The position numbers and the translations under genes are program-made. Shown here one piece after another: positions 1 through 10,002 of a DNA stretch of 64,000 bases. The stretch lies in assembly GCA_032615215.1 (NCBI GenBank), contig CP128433.1, positions 712,501 to 776,500 of the forward strand, written 5' to 3'. The notes below the pieces were generated by a model. That model was not told the origin of the DNA. It saw only the letters and a program-made list of their open reading frames with translations, and made no database searches. The stretch comes from Microbulbifer sp. MKSA007 (GTDB lineage Bacteria > Pseudomonadota > Gammaproteobacteria > Pseudomonadales > Cellvibrionaceae). Position 1 is the first letter of the stretch. Every line of letters starts with the position of its first letter.

Positions 1-1534
<1,534 letters not shown>

Positions 1535-1734
1535 CAACAGAGATGGTTACTAACGACTAGCTAAGCTAGCGGATTGTGAGTTAGAGACATACGATCGCTT
1601 GCGGTGTATTACTACAGATTGTTTTACCGACTTATTTGGGGTTATCGCCGGTCAATAACATGACCGAGGCAAACAGCGATAACGCGGCAGGCCAAGCACA
1701 TTGCTTATAAGACCAACGCCAACCCAAGCCAGTT

Positions 1735-1853
1735 TGCCTGACGACAATAGAGTTGTGGAACCACCTGATCCCTTGCCGAACTCAGAAGTGAAACGCAACA
1801 TCGCCGATGGTAGTGTGGGGCTTCCCCATGTGAGAGTAGGTCATCGTCAGGCT
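1735..1853 (+). rRNA. rrf: 5S ribosomal RNA
   Basis: About 119 nt with complementary ends (TGCCTGACGA at the 5' end and TCGTCAGGC at the 3' end) and the conserved internal segment CCGAACTCAGAAGTGAAAC. It follows the 23S gene after about 200 nt of spacer, in the normal 16S-23S-5S order, and is followed at once by a strong terminator. The exact first and last base are uncertain by one or two. Confidence 0.95.
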
Positions 1854-1862
1854 TCTAATCCG

Positions 1863-1894
1863 AAAGGGCCACCCAACAGGGTGGCCCTTTTTTT
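1863..1894 (+). terminator. rrn operon intrinsic terminator
   Basis: A perfect 12-bp stem (AAAGGGCCACCC / GGGTGGCCCTTT) with an AACA loop, followed by a T run, lies ten bases after the 5S gene. It ends the ribosomal RNA transcript. Confidence 0.95.
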
Positions 1895-2312
1895 ATGGCT
1901 AAAAATATTTTAAAGAAGCAAAAAACAAAAATAAAAAAACTAAGAAAGGGAAAGCAGGAATTACTAAGTCGAAATTAAATAGAAAAAATAAAATAGTTCT
2001 GAAGAACTTTAATACTCAACTTTCTATTTAAAAAATCAGTCAGTAATTAAAAAAAGAAAAACCTAAAACTACCTGAGCACCTTAAACAGACGCTCTCCTA
2101 AAAAGCCTATAAAAATAGGTCTTTACCGATCTTCTCTCCAAATGCCTTTACACTCACTCAAAAAATAATCAAACAAAAATAACTCGCGTAAAACTCAGAA
2201 AAGTACCCATACCACTCCCGCCAAAAATTAAATTTAGCCGGTAAAAATATCGGTGATTTTTTAGTCTCTGCAGTAATCCCTTGTAACACGGGGCCTGCAG
2301 CCTGTTTATTAA

Positions 2313-2350
2313 AGTTATACACAACTCTATCCAGACTTTCTGTTAGTAAC
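2313..2350 (+). repeat. Direct repeat copy 1 with DnaA-box-like TTATACACA
   Basis: This 38-nt unit matches 2443-2480 at 34 positions; the first 21 bases are identical. It contains TTATACACA at 2315-2323, which fits the DnaA consensus TTATNCACA exactly. The bases just upstream (AACACGGGGCCTG) also resemble those upstream of copy 2 (AACCACGGGGCTG), so the unit may be part of an old tandem duplication of about 130 bp. Confidence 0.7.
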
Positions 2351-2442
2351 ACCTGGCTGTGGAAATCCGCGCAAAAAGTGCTGCTTTTTTACCCGCCTTC
2401 AATAGAGCCAAGCAACCACGGGGCTGGCCGGGGATATCCCGG

Positions 2443-2480
2443 AGTTATACACAACTCTATCCATGGTTTCTGTTGGTAAC
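2443..2480 (+). repeat. Direct repeat copy 2 with DnaA-box-like TTATACACA
   Basis: Second copy of the 38-nt unit, same orientation, with TTATACACA at 2445-2453. About 80 bases further on, TGTGGATTA at 2534-2542 is a one-mismatch DnaA box in the opposite orientation. No dnaA, gidA or rpmH gene lies nearby, so this is probably not the chromosomal origin. Confidence 0.7.
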
Positions 2481-2591
2481 AAAGGCGCCATAAAACGGAC
2501 ATCAGTTATTAACAGTGTTATGAGCGATAAATCTGTGGATTACTGCGGCTGATTGGTACGCCAGTATTCGAGAGAAGAAAAATTTGGGGAT

Positions 2592-2618
2592 AAAAAAAGC
2601 CCCACCAGGTGGGGCTTG
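2592..2618 (-). terminator. Intrinsic terminator of the minus-strand gene at 2625
   Basis: Inverted repeat AAGCCCCA / TGGGGCTT around a short loop; read on the minus strand it ends in a run of seven T. It lies just after the stop codon of the minus-strand gene. Confidence 0.85.
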
Positions 2619-2624
2619 GGTGGG

Positions 2625-3584
2625 CTAGTAAGCAAAGGCGTTATCTGGAACGAGGTCAAAGTTCATATCATTCAAACTGAGGTCTTCCAGTGGAACCAGC
2701 TCGGCAGGGAGAGCAAAGCGTCGTGCGGCATTGTTCTGGTGCCAATCCAATACTTCAATGTCTGCTGACTCTTCTTGCTGTAGGTCTTGTAAAAAGGTCT
2801 TCAGCTCAGTGGTGCTCGCAGTAATTAGCGACTGGTAGTCGTAGGTTCCCAGTAGTTTAACGAAGCGGTATTCATCTGTGGCATCTTCAATACGCAGCCA
2901 GGCCTGCCCATTGGAATTACCATCCTCGCCGAGAATAACCGGGCCGTGATCATCGTCGAACACTGGAACGAGCTGATAATCGGGAACAGGTAGTATTGTC
3001 CCAACCCAAACCCAACCAGAGAGGCTGGTGCGGCTTAATTGCCATTCACAGAGCCATACCGTCTGATCATCGTCTATGCGAAATTCCCGGTACTCCCTTT
3101 GGCTTAAATAGTTGTCAAAGCTCACTTCGGCATTGGGGTTATCTTTACGAAAACTATGAAGCTGTTGTGTCATTTCATAGTTTACTTCCCAATGCTTTTT
3201 CAAGCGCCACTGCATTGGGTATTGGCCCCACTCAACGATATATTCTTCGTGCTCGCGAACAGTTTCGACTACGCGCCAAAAGGCGCCGTCAATAAGAATG
3301 CAGGTATCCCCGAGCTTACAGCCCGGTGCAATGATGCTGCATTCAGGTGAGGCTTCGGATGCACTCACTAAGTGTTCGCTACGCCCTTCAATAACGTCAT
3401 ACCAGGGAAATCCGTGACGCAATGGTGGCGGGAATGCCAATGGCGGCCGACCGCCAAGTAATCGTCGGAAGAGAACCGATTTTTCAATTTCAAGATCAGA
3501 AAGTGTATAGCCTTCCTGTTGTGTGATTTGGCCCCAGGCAAAGGCGGCTCGGATTAGGTGTTTTTCTCGGTCTGAAAAGCTCAT
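2625..3584 (-). CDS. Unrecognised protein of about 319 residues
   Basis: I do not recognise a family. The product is acidic, rich in Trp and Tyr, lacks a signal peptide or membrane segment, and has many short beta-prone stretches (for example WRVVETVREHEEYIVEWGQY). The chosen start gives MSFSDREKHLIRAAF, a natural-looking cytoplasmic N-terminus; in-frame starts at 3596 and 3623 are alternatives, and none has a clear ribosome binding site. The gene stands alone, divergent from the hydrolase/ABC operon and followed by its own terminator. Cytoplasmic location is inferred only from the absence of targeting signals. Confidence 0.75.
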   Translation of the reverse strand: MSFSDREKHLIRAAFAWGQITQQEGYTLSDLEIEKSVLFRRLLGGRPPLAFPPPLRHGFPWYDVIEGRSEHLVSASEASPECSIIAPGCKLGDTCILIDGAFWRVVETVREHEEYIVEWGQYPMQWRLKKHWEVNYEMTQQLHSFRKDNPNAEVSFDNYLSQREYREFRIDDDQTVWLCEWQLSRTSLSGWVWVGTILPVPDYQLVPVFDDDHGPVILGEDGNSNGQAWLRIEDATDEYRFVKLLGTYDYQSLITASTTELKTFLQDLQQEESADIEVLDWHQNNAARRFALPAELVPLEDLSLNDMNFDLVPDNAFAY

Positions 3585-3738
3585 GGGTGCAATCATGGGC
3601 AAGTAAATAAGAAACCATACCACTGTGCAGGGGTGGGCGCTAATGCAAATGCAATTATCTGCCTTTTGTTGGATGACGACACCTTAGGAGCAGTTCGATA
3701 CACTGGTTGGGATAAATTCGTTGGATAGGGGGTTTGCA

Positions 3739-5187
3739 GTGGTTTGGATACAGAGGTTTGCGATCTTCGCGATCAGCTTGTTTATAGGGCTATCTCCAGC
3801 AGTTGCAGAAGAGAGAGAAGAGAATAACTTCGAGTCCTGCTACCTGGACGGCTGGAGCCATGCTCTGCACTGTACAAAGATACCGGTTGGTGGGGGAGAA
3901 GCTGCAGTAGATCTAGCGGTAATGATAGCCCCAGCAGTTAATGACATTGGACTGGAGCCACTTTATTTACTGGCCGGTGGCCCCGGTCAGGCAGCCAGTT
4001 ATCTGACCCCGATTCTAAATGCCTTATATAAAGTCAATCAGAGTAGGGCGATCGTTCTTGTCGATAGGCGCGGCTCGGGTTACTCGGCTGCATTTGACTG
4101 TGGGATCGACGGAGAAGTCCATATGGATCTGGAGGCGGTCACCGATCAATTCTCAACTTGCTACCTTGAAAACTCCTCCTTTGCGAAAGCGCTGCATAGC
4201 CGTCAAGCGGTTGATGATCTGGAGGAAGTGCGCCTCCAGTTGAGACATAAAAAAATTGCTTTGTGGGGAGGTTCTTGGGGAACTCGTACCGCGCTTCTTT
4301 ACCAGCAATGGTATCCCGAAAGTTTAAGTGTCCTGATCCTGGATGCCGTAGCCCCGATTGATTCAAAAGTTTTTCTTACTGCGCAAGCTGCTGAAAAGGC
4401 GCTGCTAAAATTGGAGAAAGACTGCAGTCAGGATCCGGTGTGCTCCGAATTTGGCGATTGGAGATCTGACCTGGATAGCTTGCTTAGGGACTGGGATGGA
4501 AGAGCATCGAACTTCCCGGACCCCCACTCTGGTCGCACAATGGAAACAAGTGTTCCCCGTAGCTTCATACAAAACCTGATAAGGACCGCGCTCTACGCAC
4601 CTGAAACGGCAGCGCAGTTACCATACGCTATTAACCAGGCTGAGGAGGGTAATTATTTACCGCTATCGGGGTTGGTTGGACTTTTATCTGATGATGGAAG
4701 TATGTCTATGGGGCTCACCTTATCAGTTGCTTGCGCTGAAGAATTAAATCGCACTACAGAGGAAGAGCTGGCTGCAGATATTCGCGATAGCTTTTTAGGT
4801 GATGCTTTTTTTGAGATTTTTGCTGAGGGTTGCAAGGTGTGGCCCGTATCTCCTATCACTTACGAAGTCCCGGAAGAAAGAAATCATCCTGTGTTAATTA
4901 TTTCCGGGGAGGCTGACCCTATTACCCCACATTATTATGCGGAACAAAGCTTGGGGTACCTTTCAGAATTAAAACAGGTAGTGGTTCCAGGTGGTGGACA
5001 TATCAATAGTATGCGCGGTTGTATACCAAAGTTAATAGATGATTTTCTAAAATCTCCACTTGCTTCTTTAGATAGTGACTGTATTGCGGATATTCAAAGA
5101 CCACCTTTTATGGCGGGTGCTTTTGGACCTGAAATTGATAAAGCGGTATCCAGTGAGTTGCTATCGAGCCAAGGGGATAACAAATGA
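3739..5187 (+). CDS. Secreted alpha/beta hydrolase (TAP/prolyl-aminopeptidase-like)
   Basis: The protein has an N-terminal signal peptide (hydrophobic FAIFAISLFIGLSPAVA), then an alpha/beta-hydrolase core: an oxyanion-loop segment GGPGQ, the DRRGSGYS segment typical of proline iminopeptidase relatives, a nucleophile elbow GGSWG, a late Asp in SGEADPITP and a His in GGGHIN. These residues would form the Ser-Asp-His triad. The family cleaves N-terminal residues from peptides or hydrolyses esters; the substrate here is unknown. The GTG at 3739 is preferred over the TTG at 3721 because AGGGGG lies six bases before it. The stop overlaps the start of the next gene (ATGA), so the hydrolase and the ABC transporter are translationally coupled, suggesting a shared substrate. 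Confidence 0.85.
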   Translation: MVWIQRFAIFAISLFIGLSPAVAEEREENNFESCYLDGWSHALHCTKIPVGGGEAAVDLAVMIAPAVNDIGLEPLYLLAGGPGQAASYLTPILNALYKVNQSRAIVLVDRRGSGYSAAFDCGIDGEVHMDLEAVTDQFSTCYLENSSFAKALHSRQAVDDLEEVRLQLRHKKIALWGGSWGTRTALLYQQWYPESLSVLILDAVAPIDSKVFLTAQAAEKALLKLEKDCSQDPVCSEFGDWRSDLDSLLRDWDGRASNFPDPHSGRTMETSVPRSFIQNLIRTALYAPETAAQLPYAINQAEEGNYLPLSGLVGLLSDDGSMSMGLTLSVACAEELNRTTEEELAADIRDSFLGDAFFEIFAEGCKVWPVSPITYEVPEERNHPVLIISGEADPITPHYYAEQSLGYLSELKQVVVPGGGHINSMRGCIPKLIDDFLKSPLASLDSDCIADIQRPPFMAGAFGPEIDKAVSSELLSSQGDNK

Positions 5188-5921
5188 TTGCTGTTAAATC
5201 TATTCACAAGCAATTCTCTGGAAAGAAAGTACTCAAAGACCTGAGTTTCAATATACCTGATGGCCAAATAACTGCTTTGCTGGGGGCCAATGGAGCCGGT
5301 AAAACTACTTGCCTGAGAATTATAACGGGGTTGGTAAAACCGGATGAAGGTACAGTATTTGTTAGTGGGCTTAATGTGGCCGAAAATCCATTAGAAATAA
5401 AGCGGCAATTGGGCGTTGTCGGCGATCGTGAAGGCTTGTATGAACGACTTACTGTAGCGGAGTACTTATCATTTTTTGCCAGTGCGCAGGGATTATTTGG
5501 GGCAGAGCTTAAGCGCGCATTGAATTCTGTTCGAGAAGAGCTGGAATTAGAAGATTTGTGGCAACGTCGGACAAAAGGCTTTTCCCAGGGGGAGAGAATG
5601 AAAGTGTCGCTGGCGCGGGCACTAGTCCACCGGCCTACGCATTTGATACTTGATGAACCGACGCGCGGGCTTGATGTCCTTGCAGCGAGACTGCTGCGGA
5701 AAACACTTCTGCGGTTGCGCTCTGAGGGCGTAGCCATTTTATTTTCCAGCCATATTATGGCTGAAGTTACTGAGTTGTCAGATAGAGTATTGGTGATGGC
5801 TAACGGTGCTATTGTCGATAGTGGTACCCCCGATGAGCTTGTAGAACGCACAGGCTGTAAAAACCTGGAAGATAGTTTCGTCACTCTGGCTTACGGGGTT
5901 AAAGGGGAGGTGATGGCATGA
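5184..5921 (+). CDS. ABC transporter ATP-binding protein, NatA-like
   Basis: A single nucleotide-binding domain of 245 residues with Walker A GANGAGKTT (about 34-42), signature FSQGERMKVSLARAL in place of LSGGQ, and Walker B plus catalytic Glu in LILDEPTRGLD. The FSQGE form of the signature and the overall layout resemble NatA (sodium efflux) and related ABC-2 exporters. It would energise the membrane protein encoded directly downstream. Four-base overlaps on both sides place it in the middle of a three-gene operon. Sodium as substrate is not shown by the sequence; linkage to a secreted hydrolase leaves peptide or drug export open. Confidence 0.9.
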   Translation: MIAVKSIHKQFSGKKVLKDLSFNIPDGQITALLGANGAGKTTCLRIITGLVKPDEGTVFVSGLNVAENPLEIKRQLGVVGDREGLYERLTVAEYLSFFASAQGLFGAELKRALNSVREELELEDLWQRRTKGFSQGERMKVSLARALVHRPTHLILDEPTRGLDVLAARLLRKTLLRLRSEGVAILFSSHIMAEVTELSDRVLVMANGAIVDSGTPDELVERTGCKNLEDSFVTLAYGVKGEVMA

Positions 5922-7108
5922 AATTTTTAAACCTATTATTTACTCCCGCCATGTCTGCTCTTCTGAAGAAGGAGTCTTTAGAGGTTTGGCGTGACCGGCG
6001 AGCACTGTATTTATCTTTGCTGTTTGCCATTTCATTTCCCGGAATGATCGCATCGATGACTCTGTTTATGTTTAAGTCCCAAGGGGAGAGGACATTTCAG
6101 CTAGCGTTGTTAGGCGGGCAGGATTTACCAGTATTAGAGCAGCAGCTGAGTAAAGGGCGGGTGGAACTGGATAGCCTGTCAGAAGGGGACCCGATAGCTT
6201 TACTTGATGAAGGTTACGATGCAGTTGTGAAAATTGATGAAGGTTTTTCTACCGATTATCGCAATTTCCGCAGCCCCAAGGTTTATTTGTATGTTGATAG
6301 CTCCGATCGTTTCAGCGGGCAAGGCGCGAGTCATGTTCAACAAAAGCTGGGTGAGCTACAACAGCTCATTGTTCAACAAAGAATGGTCGCTAGGGGAGTC
6401 CCACTAAAAACAATAGCACCCTGGCAAGTCCAGGTTAGGGATGTCAGTACCCCGTCTACCCGCAGTGCCTGGATTGTTGGTTCAATACCGACACTCTTGA
6501 TAATGACGCTGTTTATAGGTTGCCTGTCCTCGTCCATTGATGCCTCTGCCGGTGAGCGGGAGAGAATGAGTTTTGAGGTATTACTGCAACAACCTCTGGC
6601 CGCCTGGCAGGTGGTCCTGGCCAAGGTTCTCGCTGTAGCCAGTATCAGTTGGTTATCTTCAATTCTCGCGTTAGTTTCGCTAATGGCTGTTTTTCCATTT
6701 TTGCCCTTGGCTGAAATGGGGATACAACATGCAACTACGCTGAGTGGCATGGTTGCTATGGCGCTAGCCCTGCTCCCACTGGCTCTATTGGTTGCCGTAC
6801 TGCAAATATTGTTAGCGTTGCGTTCCCAGTCATTTAAAGATGCCCAAACTCAATTGAGTATATTGCAGATTTTACCTGTCACTATGTTGTTAATATTGGA
6901 TATGTCATCCATAGAGCTAGAGGAGCCTGCCTGGCAGTTGGTCCCGCTGGTCGCGCAACAGCAGTGGTTTAAGGCTCTACTGGTTGGGGAAACGGTCTCC
7001 ATATCTCTGATGATCGCTGGCTCACTAGTCAGCCTTTTGTTGGTTGTTGGGTGTATATTAGGCGGTGCCCGAGCGCTGCAGCGAGAGAGTCTGCTCGGAG
7101 CTACCTAG
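5918..7108 (+). CDS. ABC-2 type exporter permease, NatB-like
   Basis: A 396-residue inner-membrane protein. One membrane segment lies near residues 29-50, followed by a hydrophilic, probably periplasmic domain of about 130 residues, then about five hydrophobic segments from residue 185 to the end. The cytoplasmic stretch with GERERMSFEVLLQQP after the second segment matches the GE-E-R-G-TLE-LL motif of NatB/ABC-2 permeases that contacts the ATPase. It overlaps the ATPase gene by four bases and is its partner. A 27-base gap separates it from alr, so alr may be transcribed by read-through. Confidence 0.88.
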   Translation: MKFLNLLFTPAMSALLKKESLEVWRDRRALYLSLLFAISFPGMIASMTLFMFKSQGERTFQLALLGGQDLPVLEQQLSKGRVELDSLSEGDPIALLDEGYDAVVKIDEGFSTDYRNFRSPKVYLYVDSSDRFSGQGASHVQQKLGELQQLIVQQRMVARGVPLKTIAPWQVQVRDVSTPSTRSAWIVGSIPTLLIMTLFIGCLSSSIDASAGERERMSFEVLLQQPLAAWQVVLAKVLAVASISWLSSILALVSLMAVFPFLPLAEMGIQHATTLSGMVAMALALLPLALLVAVLQILLALRSQSFKDAQTQLSILQILPVTMLLILDMSSIELEEPAWQLVPLVAQQQWFKALLVGETVSISLMIAGSLVSLLLVVGCILGGARALQRESLLGAT

Positions 7109-7135
7109 CTTACTGATTTAGAGAGTTGTACTGGT

Positions 7136-8248
7136 ATGAGTGACTTTCGTGAAGGGTTATTAAGTATCAACCTGAGGTCTGTAGCAGATAACTATCAGGA
7201 TCTGGCTAATCGCTTGAAAGCCGGCACCCGGTGCGGTGCGGTGGTTAAAGCGGATGCTTACGGCTTGGGAATGGCTCATGTTGCACCGGCGCTATACGCT
7301 CAGGGATGCCGCGATTTCTTTGTGGCCACCCAAGTCGAGGGGGAGCGCTTGCGCAGTGACCTCGGCAACGATGTGAATATAGTCATTTTTACCGGTGTCA
7401 GGCCTGGTGCTGAACTAGAGTGCGCTCGCGCGGGTTTGATCCCCACATTGTTTACTCTGGATCAATTGAAGAGCTGGGTTGAAATCTGCGAGAAAGCTCA
7501 GTTGGAGGCCCCTTGCGCCGTAAAAATTGATACCGGCATGACTCGGCTGGGATTGACCCCAGATGAGTTCGAATTGCTGCTCAAGGACCGCCCTCTCTTG
7601 GAGTCCGCCGATGTTCGGATGTTCTTCAGTCATCTTGCCTGTGCAGACCAGCCCCAGCATCCGCATAATAAGCTTCAGTTGAACGAGTTTAAGACCGCGG
7701 GCGATCGCTTGCGGGAACTGTGCCCGGATATTCAGCTCAGCCTTGCGAACTCATCCGGCATCTTTTTGGGTGAGGACTATCACTTTGATATTGCCCGACC
7801 GGGCTCCGCACTATACGGCCTTAACCCTGTCCCTGAGGCTGAAAACCCGATGCGTCCAACGGTGACTTTGGGCTTGCCAATTGTCCAAAAGCGCTATGTC
7901 AGTCAGTCCCGGTCTGTGGGGTATGGTGCGACCCAGGAAGTTCCCGGAGATAGTTGGCTTGCGGTAGCTCGGGGTGGATATGCCGATGGCATTATACGAG
8001 CTCAAGGGGGGCGGGGGCGCGGATGGGGGCACGGCCGCCCGCTGCCAATTGTCGGGCGTATATCAATGGACTCCACCACTTTCGATATTTCGGGTCTCAG
8101 CGAAGAGGAGCGGGACTCCCTTCAGTCGATCGAGATTCTCAATGACCAGCTTACGGTGGATGAGGTCGCTGGGTATGCCGGGACTATCGGTTATGAAGTC
8201 CTGACGAGCCTCGGGCATCGCTATGGCCGCCATTATGTAAAAGGTTGA
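7136..8248 (+). CDS. alr: Alanine racemase
   Basis: This PLP enzyme interconverts L- and D-alanine for peptidoglycan. The N-terminal barrel carries the PLP-binding lysine in VVKADAYGLG (Lys38). The central segment DTGMTRLG, the SNSSGIF-like SLANSSGIF and the C-terminal GRISMDSTTFDIS with the MD motif are all typical. At 370 residues it has the normal length. The stop codon overlaps the TTG start of birA by four bases (TTGA), so the two are coupled. Confidence 0.95.
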   Translation: MSDFREGLLSINLRSVADNYQDLANRLKAGTRCGAVVKADAYGLGMAHVAPALYAQGCRDFFVATQVEGERLRSDLGNDVNIVIFTGVRPGAELECARAGLIPTLFTLDQLKSWVEICEKAQLEAPCAVKIDTGMTRLGLTPDEFELLLKDRPLLESADVRMFFSHLACADQPQHPHNKLQLNEFKTAGDRLRELCPDIQLSLANSSGIFLGEDYHFDIARPGSALYGLNPVPEAENPMRPTVTLGLPIVQKRYVSQSRSVGYGATQEVPGDSWLAVARGGYADGIIRAQGGRGRGWGHGRPLPIVGRISMDSTTFDISGLSEEERDSLQSIEILNDQLTVDEVAGYAGTIGYEVLTSLGHRYGRHYVKG

Positions 8249-9254
8249 ACAAATTGCAGGACGTCGCCGCAAAAACACCATTAGAACAGCTTCGCCCGGT
8301 GCTGGAGCTTCTGGCGGATGGGGAAATACACTCGGGAGAATCCCTCGGGAATGCGCTTGGTGTCAGCCGAGCCGCTGTTTGGAAACAACTACAAAAGCTC
8401 GAGAGCTACGGCCTGACGCTTGAGTCTGCTAAGGGGCGAGGTTATCGCTTGCCGGGAGGTCTCGACCTGCTATCTGAGCAGACTGTTACCGCTCAGCTGG
8501 ATGGTTCAGCCCGAGCGCTACTGCGCGAGTTGAAGGTTTTTGATGAGTTGAGTTCAACGAACTCGCTGTTATTGGAGCGTTTTGAAGAAGGTAAGGGACA
8601 CGCTGTAGCGATTCTCGCCGAGCGGCAAAGTGCCGGTCGGGGCCGCCGTGGTCGCAACTGGGTCAGCCCCTATGCCACAAGTATCAGCCTCTCAGTGGGC
8701 TGGGAGTTTAATGGCGGTGTACAAAGCCTGGAGGGGTTGAGTCTTGCCGTCGGTGTTGCTGTGGCAAAAGCGCTCGAGCGTTTTTCTGTACCGGGCGTGC
8801 GCCTGAAGTGGCCAAATGATGTGTGGTGCCAGGGCCGTAAATTGGCCGGTGTATTACTTGAGCTAAAAGGGGATTTAACCGACCGCTGTTCAGTGGTTAT
8901 CGGTATCGGGTTGAATAATGGTCTCAACGCAAAGACAGCAGAGGAGATTGATCAACCATGGGCAGATCTCCAGCAAGTCCGTCCTGGTATTGGCCGCAGT
9001 GAATTAACTGCGGCGATACTCAGCGAGCTGTTACCGATGCTGGAAACTTACCCGGAAGGGGGGTTCGCCACTTACCGGGAATCGTGGTCAACCCTAGACC
9101 AGTTTGCCGGGCAGCCAGTTCAGTTGCGGTCAGGTAATTTGAGCTGGGAAGGTGTTGCGGCCGGTGTCGATGAAAAAGGAGCCTTGTTACTCGACACTGA
9201 TAAAGGGCAAAAGTCATTTCATGGGGGGAAATCTCGTTGCGGGGGCAGGTGTGA
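8245..9254 (+). CDS. birA: Biotin protein ligase / biotin operon repressor (apparent frameshift)
   Basis: BirA attaches biotin to acetyl-CoA carboxylase and represses biotin genes. The product has an N-terminal winged helix (SRAAVWKQLQKLESYG), the biotinyl-AMP motif GRGRRGRNWVSP, KWPNDVW and the C-terminal SH3-like domain. As read, the frame runs past its proper end to 9288 with an unrelated tail. Adding one G to the six-G run at 9223-9228 restores HGGEISLRGQV and a TGA at 9252-9254, overlapping the coaX GTG as GTGA. The coordinates given are for this corrected gene (about 336 residues). A sequencing error is the likely cause. Confidence 0.9.
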
Positions 9255-9988
9255 TTCTAGAGCTGGATGTCGGCAATACACGGGGTAAGTGGCGCTACCT
9301 GGTCGAAGGCGAGGTGATAGCCCGTGGTGATATCGAAACTGGGCAGTTGCGCCAGCAGGTTTTGCCTGAGGGTTGGGCAGACTTAACCCCCTACCGTTTT
9401 CGGGTAGTGAATGTCGCCGGTCCCGTTGTTGCTGAATTCTTGAGTCAGGTGGCCCGAGACCTGTTCACACTGGAGGCTGAATTCTCTGCAGTGGCACCTC
9501 AATGTGCCGGCGTTATCTGTGGGTATGAAGACCACTCCGCCCTGGGGGTGGATCGGTGGCTGGCAATGTTGGCGGCCTACCAGCAATCTCCCCGAGCATC
9601 ATTAATTGTGGATTGCGGCAGTGCGGTCACCTTAGATTTACTGGACAATAGCGGGCGCCACATTGGGGGATATATCGTTCCCGGTTTCGGATTGATGAAT
9701 CGCGTTCTCAGTGTCGATACCCATGCAGCAAAGAGTCGTGAGGCACTGGCCCTGACAAAAACATTGGGCGCGGGACGCAATACCAATGAGGCGATAAACC
9801 GTGGCCTCTTGCTGATGGTGTTGGGTGCGGTTGATCGAGCAATGGAAGAATTGCAGGTCCACTCCGGTTCCCTCCCTTTATTGTGGTTAACCGGTGGGGA
9901 TGCGCAGTTGCTCTCCGCAGTTTACCAGCACGAACATCGCCTGGTTCCTGATTTGGTGATGGATGGGTTGGCCCTTAGTAATCCATAA
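9251..9988 (+). CDS. coaX: Type III pantothenate kinase
   Basis: CoaX phosphorylates pantothenate in the first step of coenzyme A synthesis. The ASKHA motifs are present: LELDVGNTRGKW at the N-terminus, GVDRWLAMLAAY and the second phosphate-binding strand VDCGSAVTLDLL. The GTG at 9251 gives a 245-residue protein starting directly before ILELDVGNT, the normal family start, and overlaps the corrected birA stop by four bases. An in-frame start at 9152 would add a 33-residue extension that is really the birA C-terminus read in another frame, so it is rejected. Confidence 0.93.
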   Translation: MILELDVGNTRGKWRYLVEGEVIARGDIETGQLRQQVLPEGWADLTPYRFRVVNVAGPVVAEFLSQVARDLFTLEAEFSAVAPQCAGVICGYEDHSALGVDRWLAMLAAYQQSPRASLIVDCGSAVTLDLLDNSGRHIGGYIVPGFGLMNRVLSVDTHAAKSREALALTKTLGAGRNTNEAINRGLLLMVLGAVDRAMEELQVHSGSLPLLWLTGGDAQLLSAVYQHEHRLVPDLVMDGLALSNP

Positions 9989-10002
9989 AAATTTACTCTG
10001 TT

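Larger units (their letters stand above)
1895..2591. other. Non-coding AT-rich intergenic region
   Basis: About 700 bases with no credible gene. The first 270 are strongly A-rich. From about 2280 the composition becomes mixed, and two copies of a 38-nt sequence lie 130 bases apart (described separately). The one short open frame on the minus strand (2158-2352) has no recognisable sequence and covers one repeat copy, so it is not called. Confidence 0.6.

Noticed and set aside
2158..2352. A 64-residue minus-strand frame in the AT-rich spacer
   Set aside because: No recognisable sequence or binding site, and it overlaps a DNA repeat.
1895..2591. The chromosomal replication origin
   Set aside because: DnaA-like boxes are present, but there are only two good ones and no dnaA, dnaN, gidA or rpmH nearby.
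9152..9250. A longer N-terminus for coaX
   Set aside because: The extension is the birA C-terminal region read in another frame; the conserved kinase start is at 9251.
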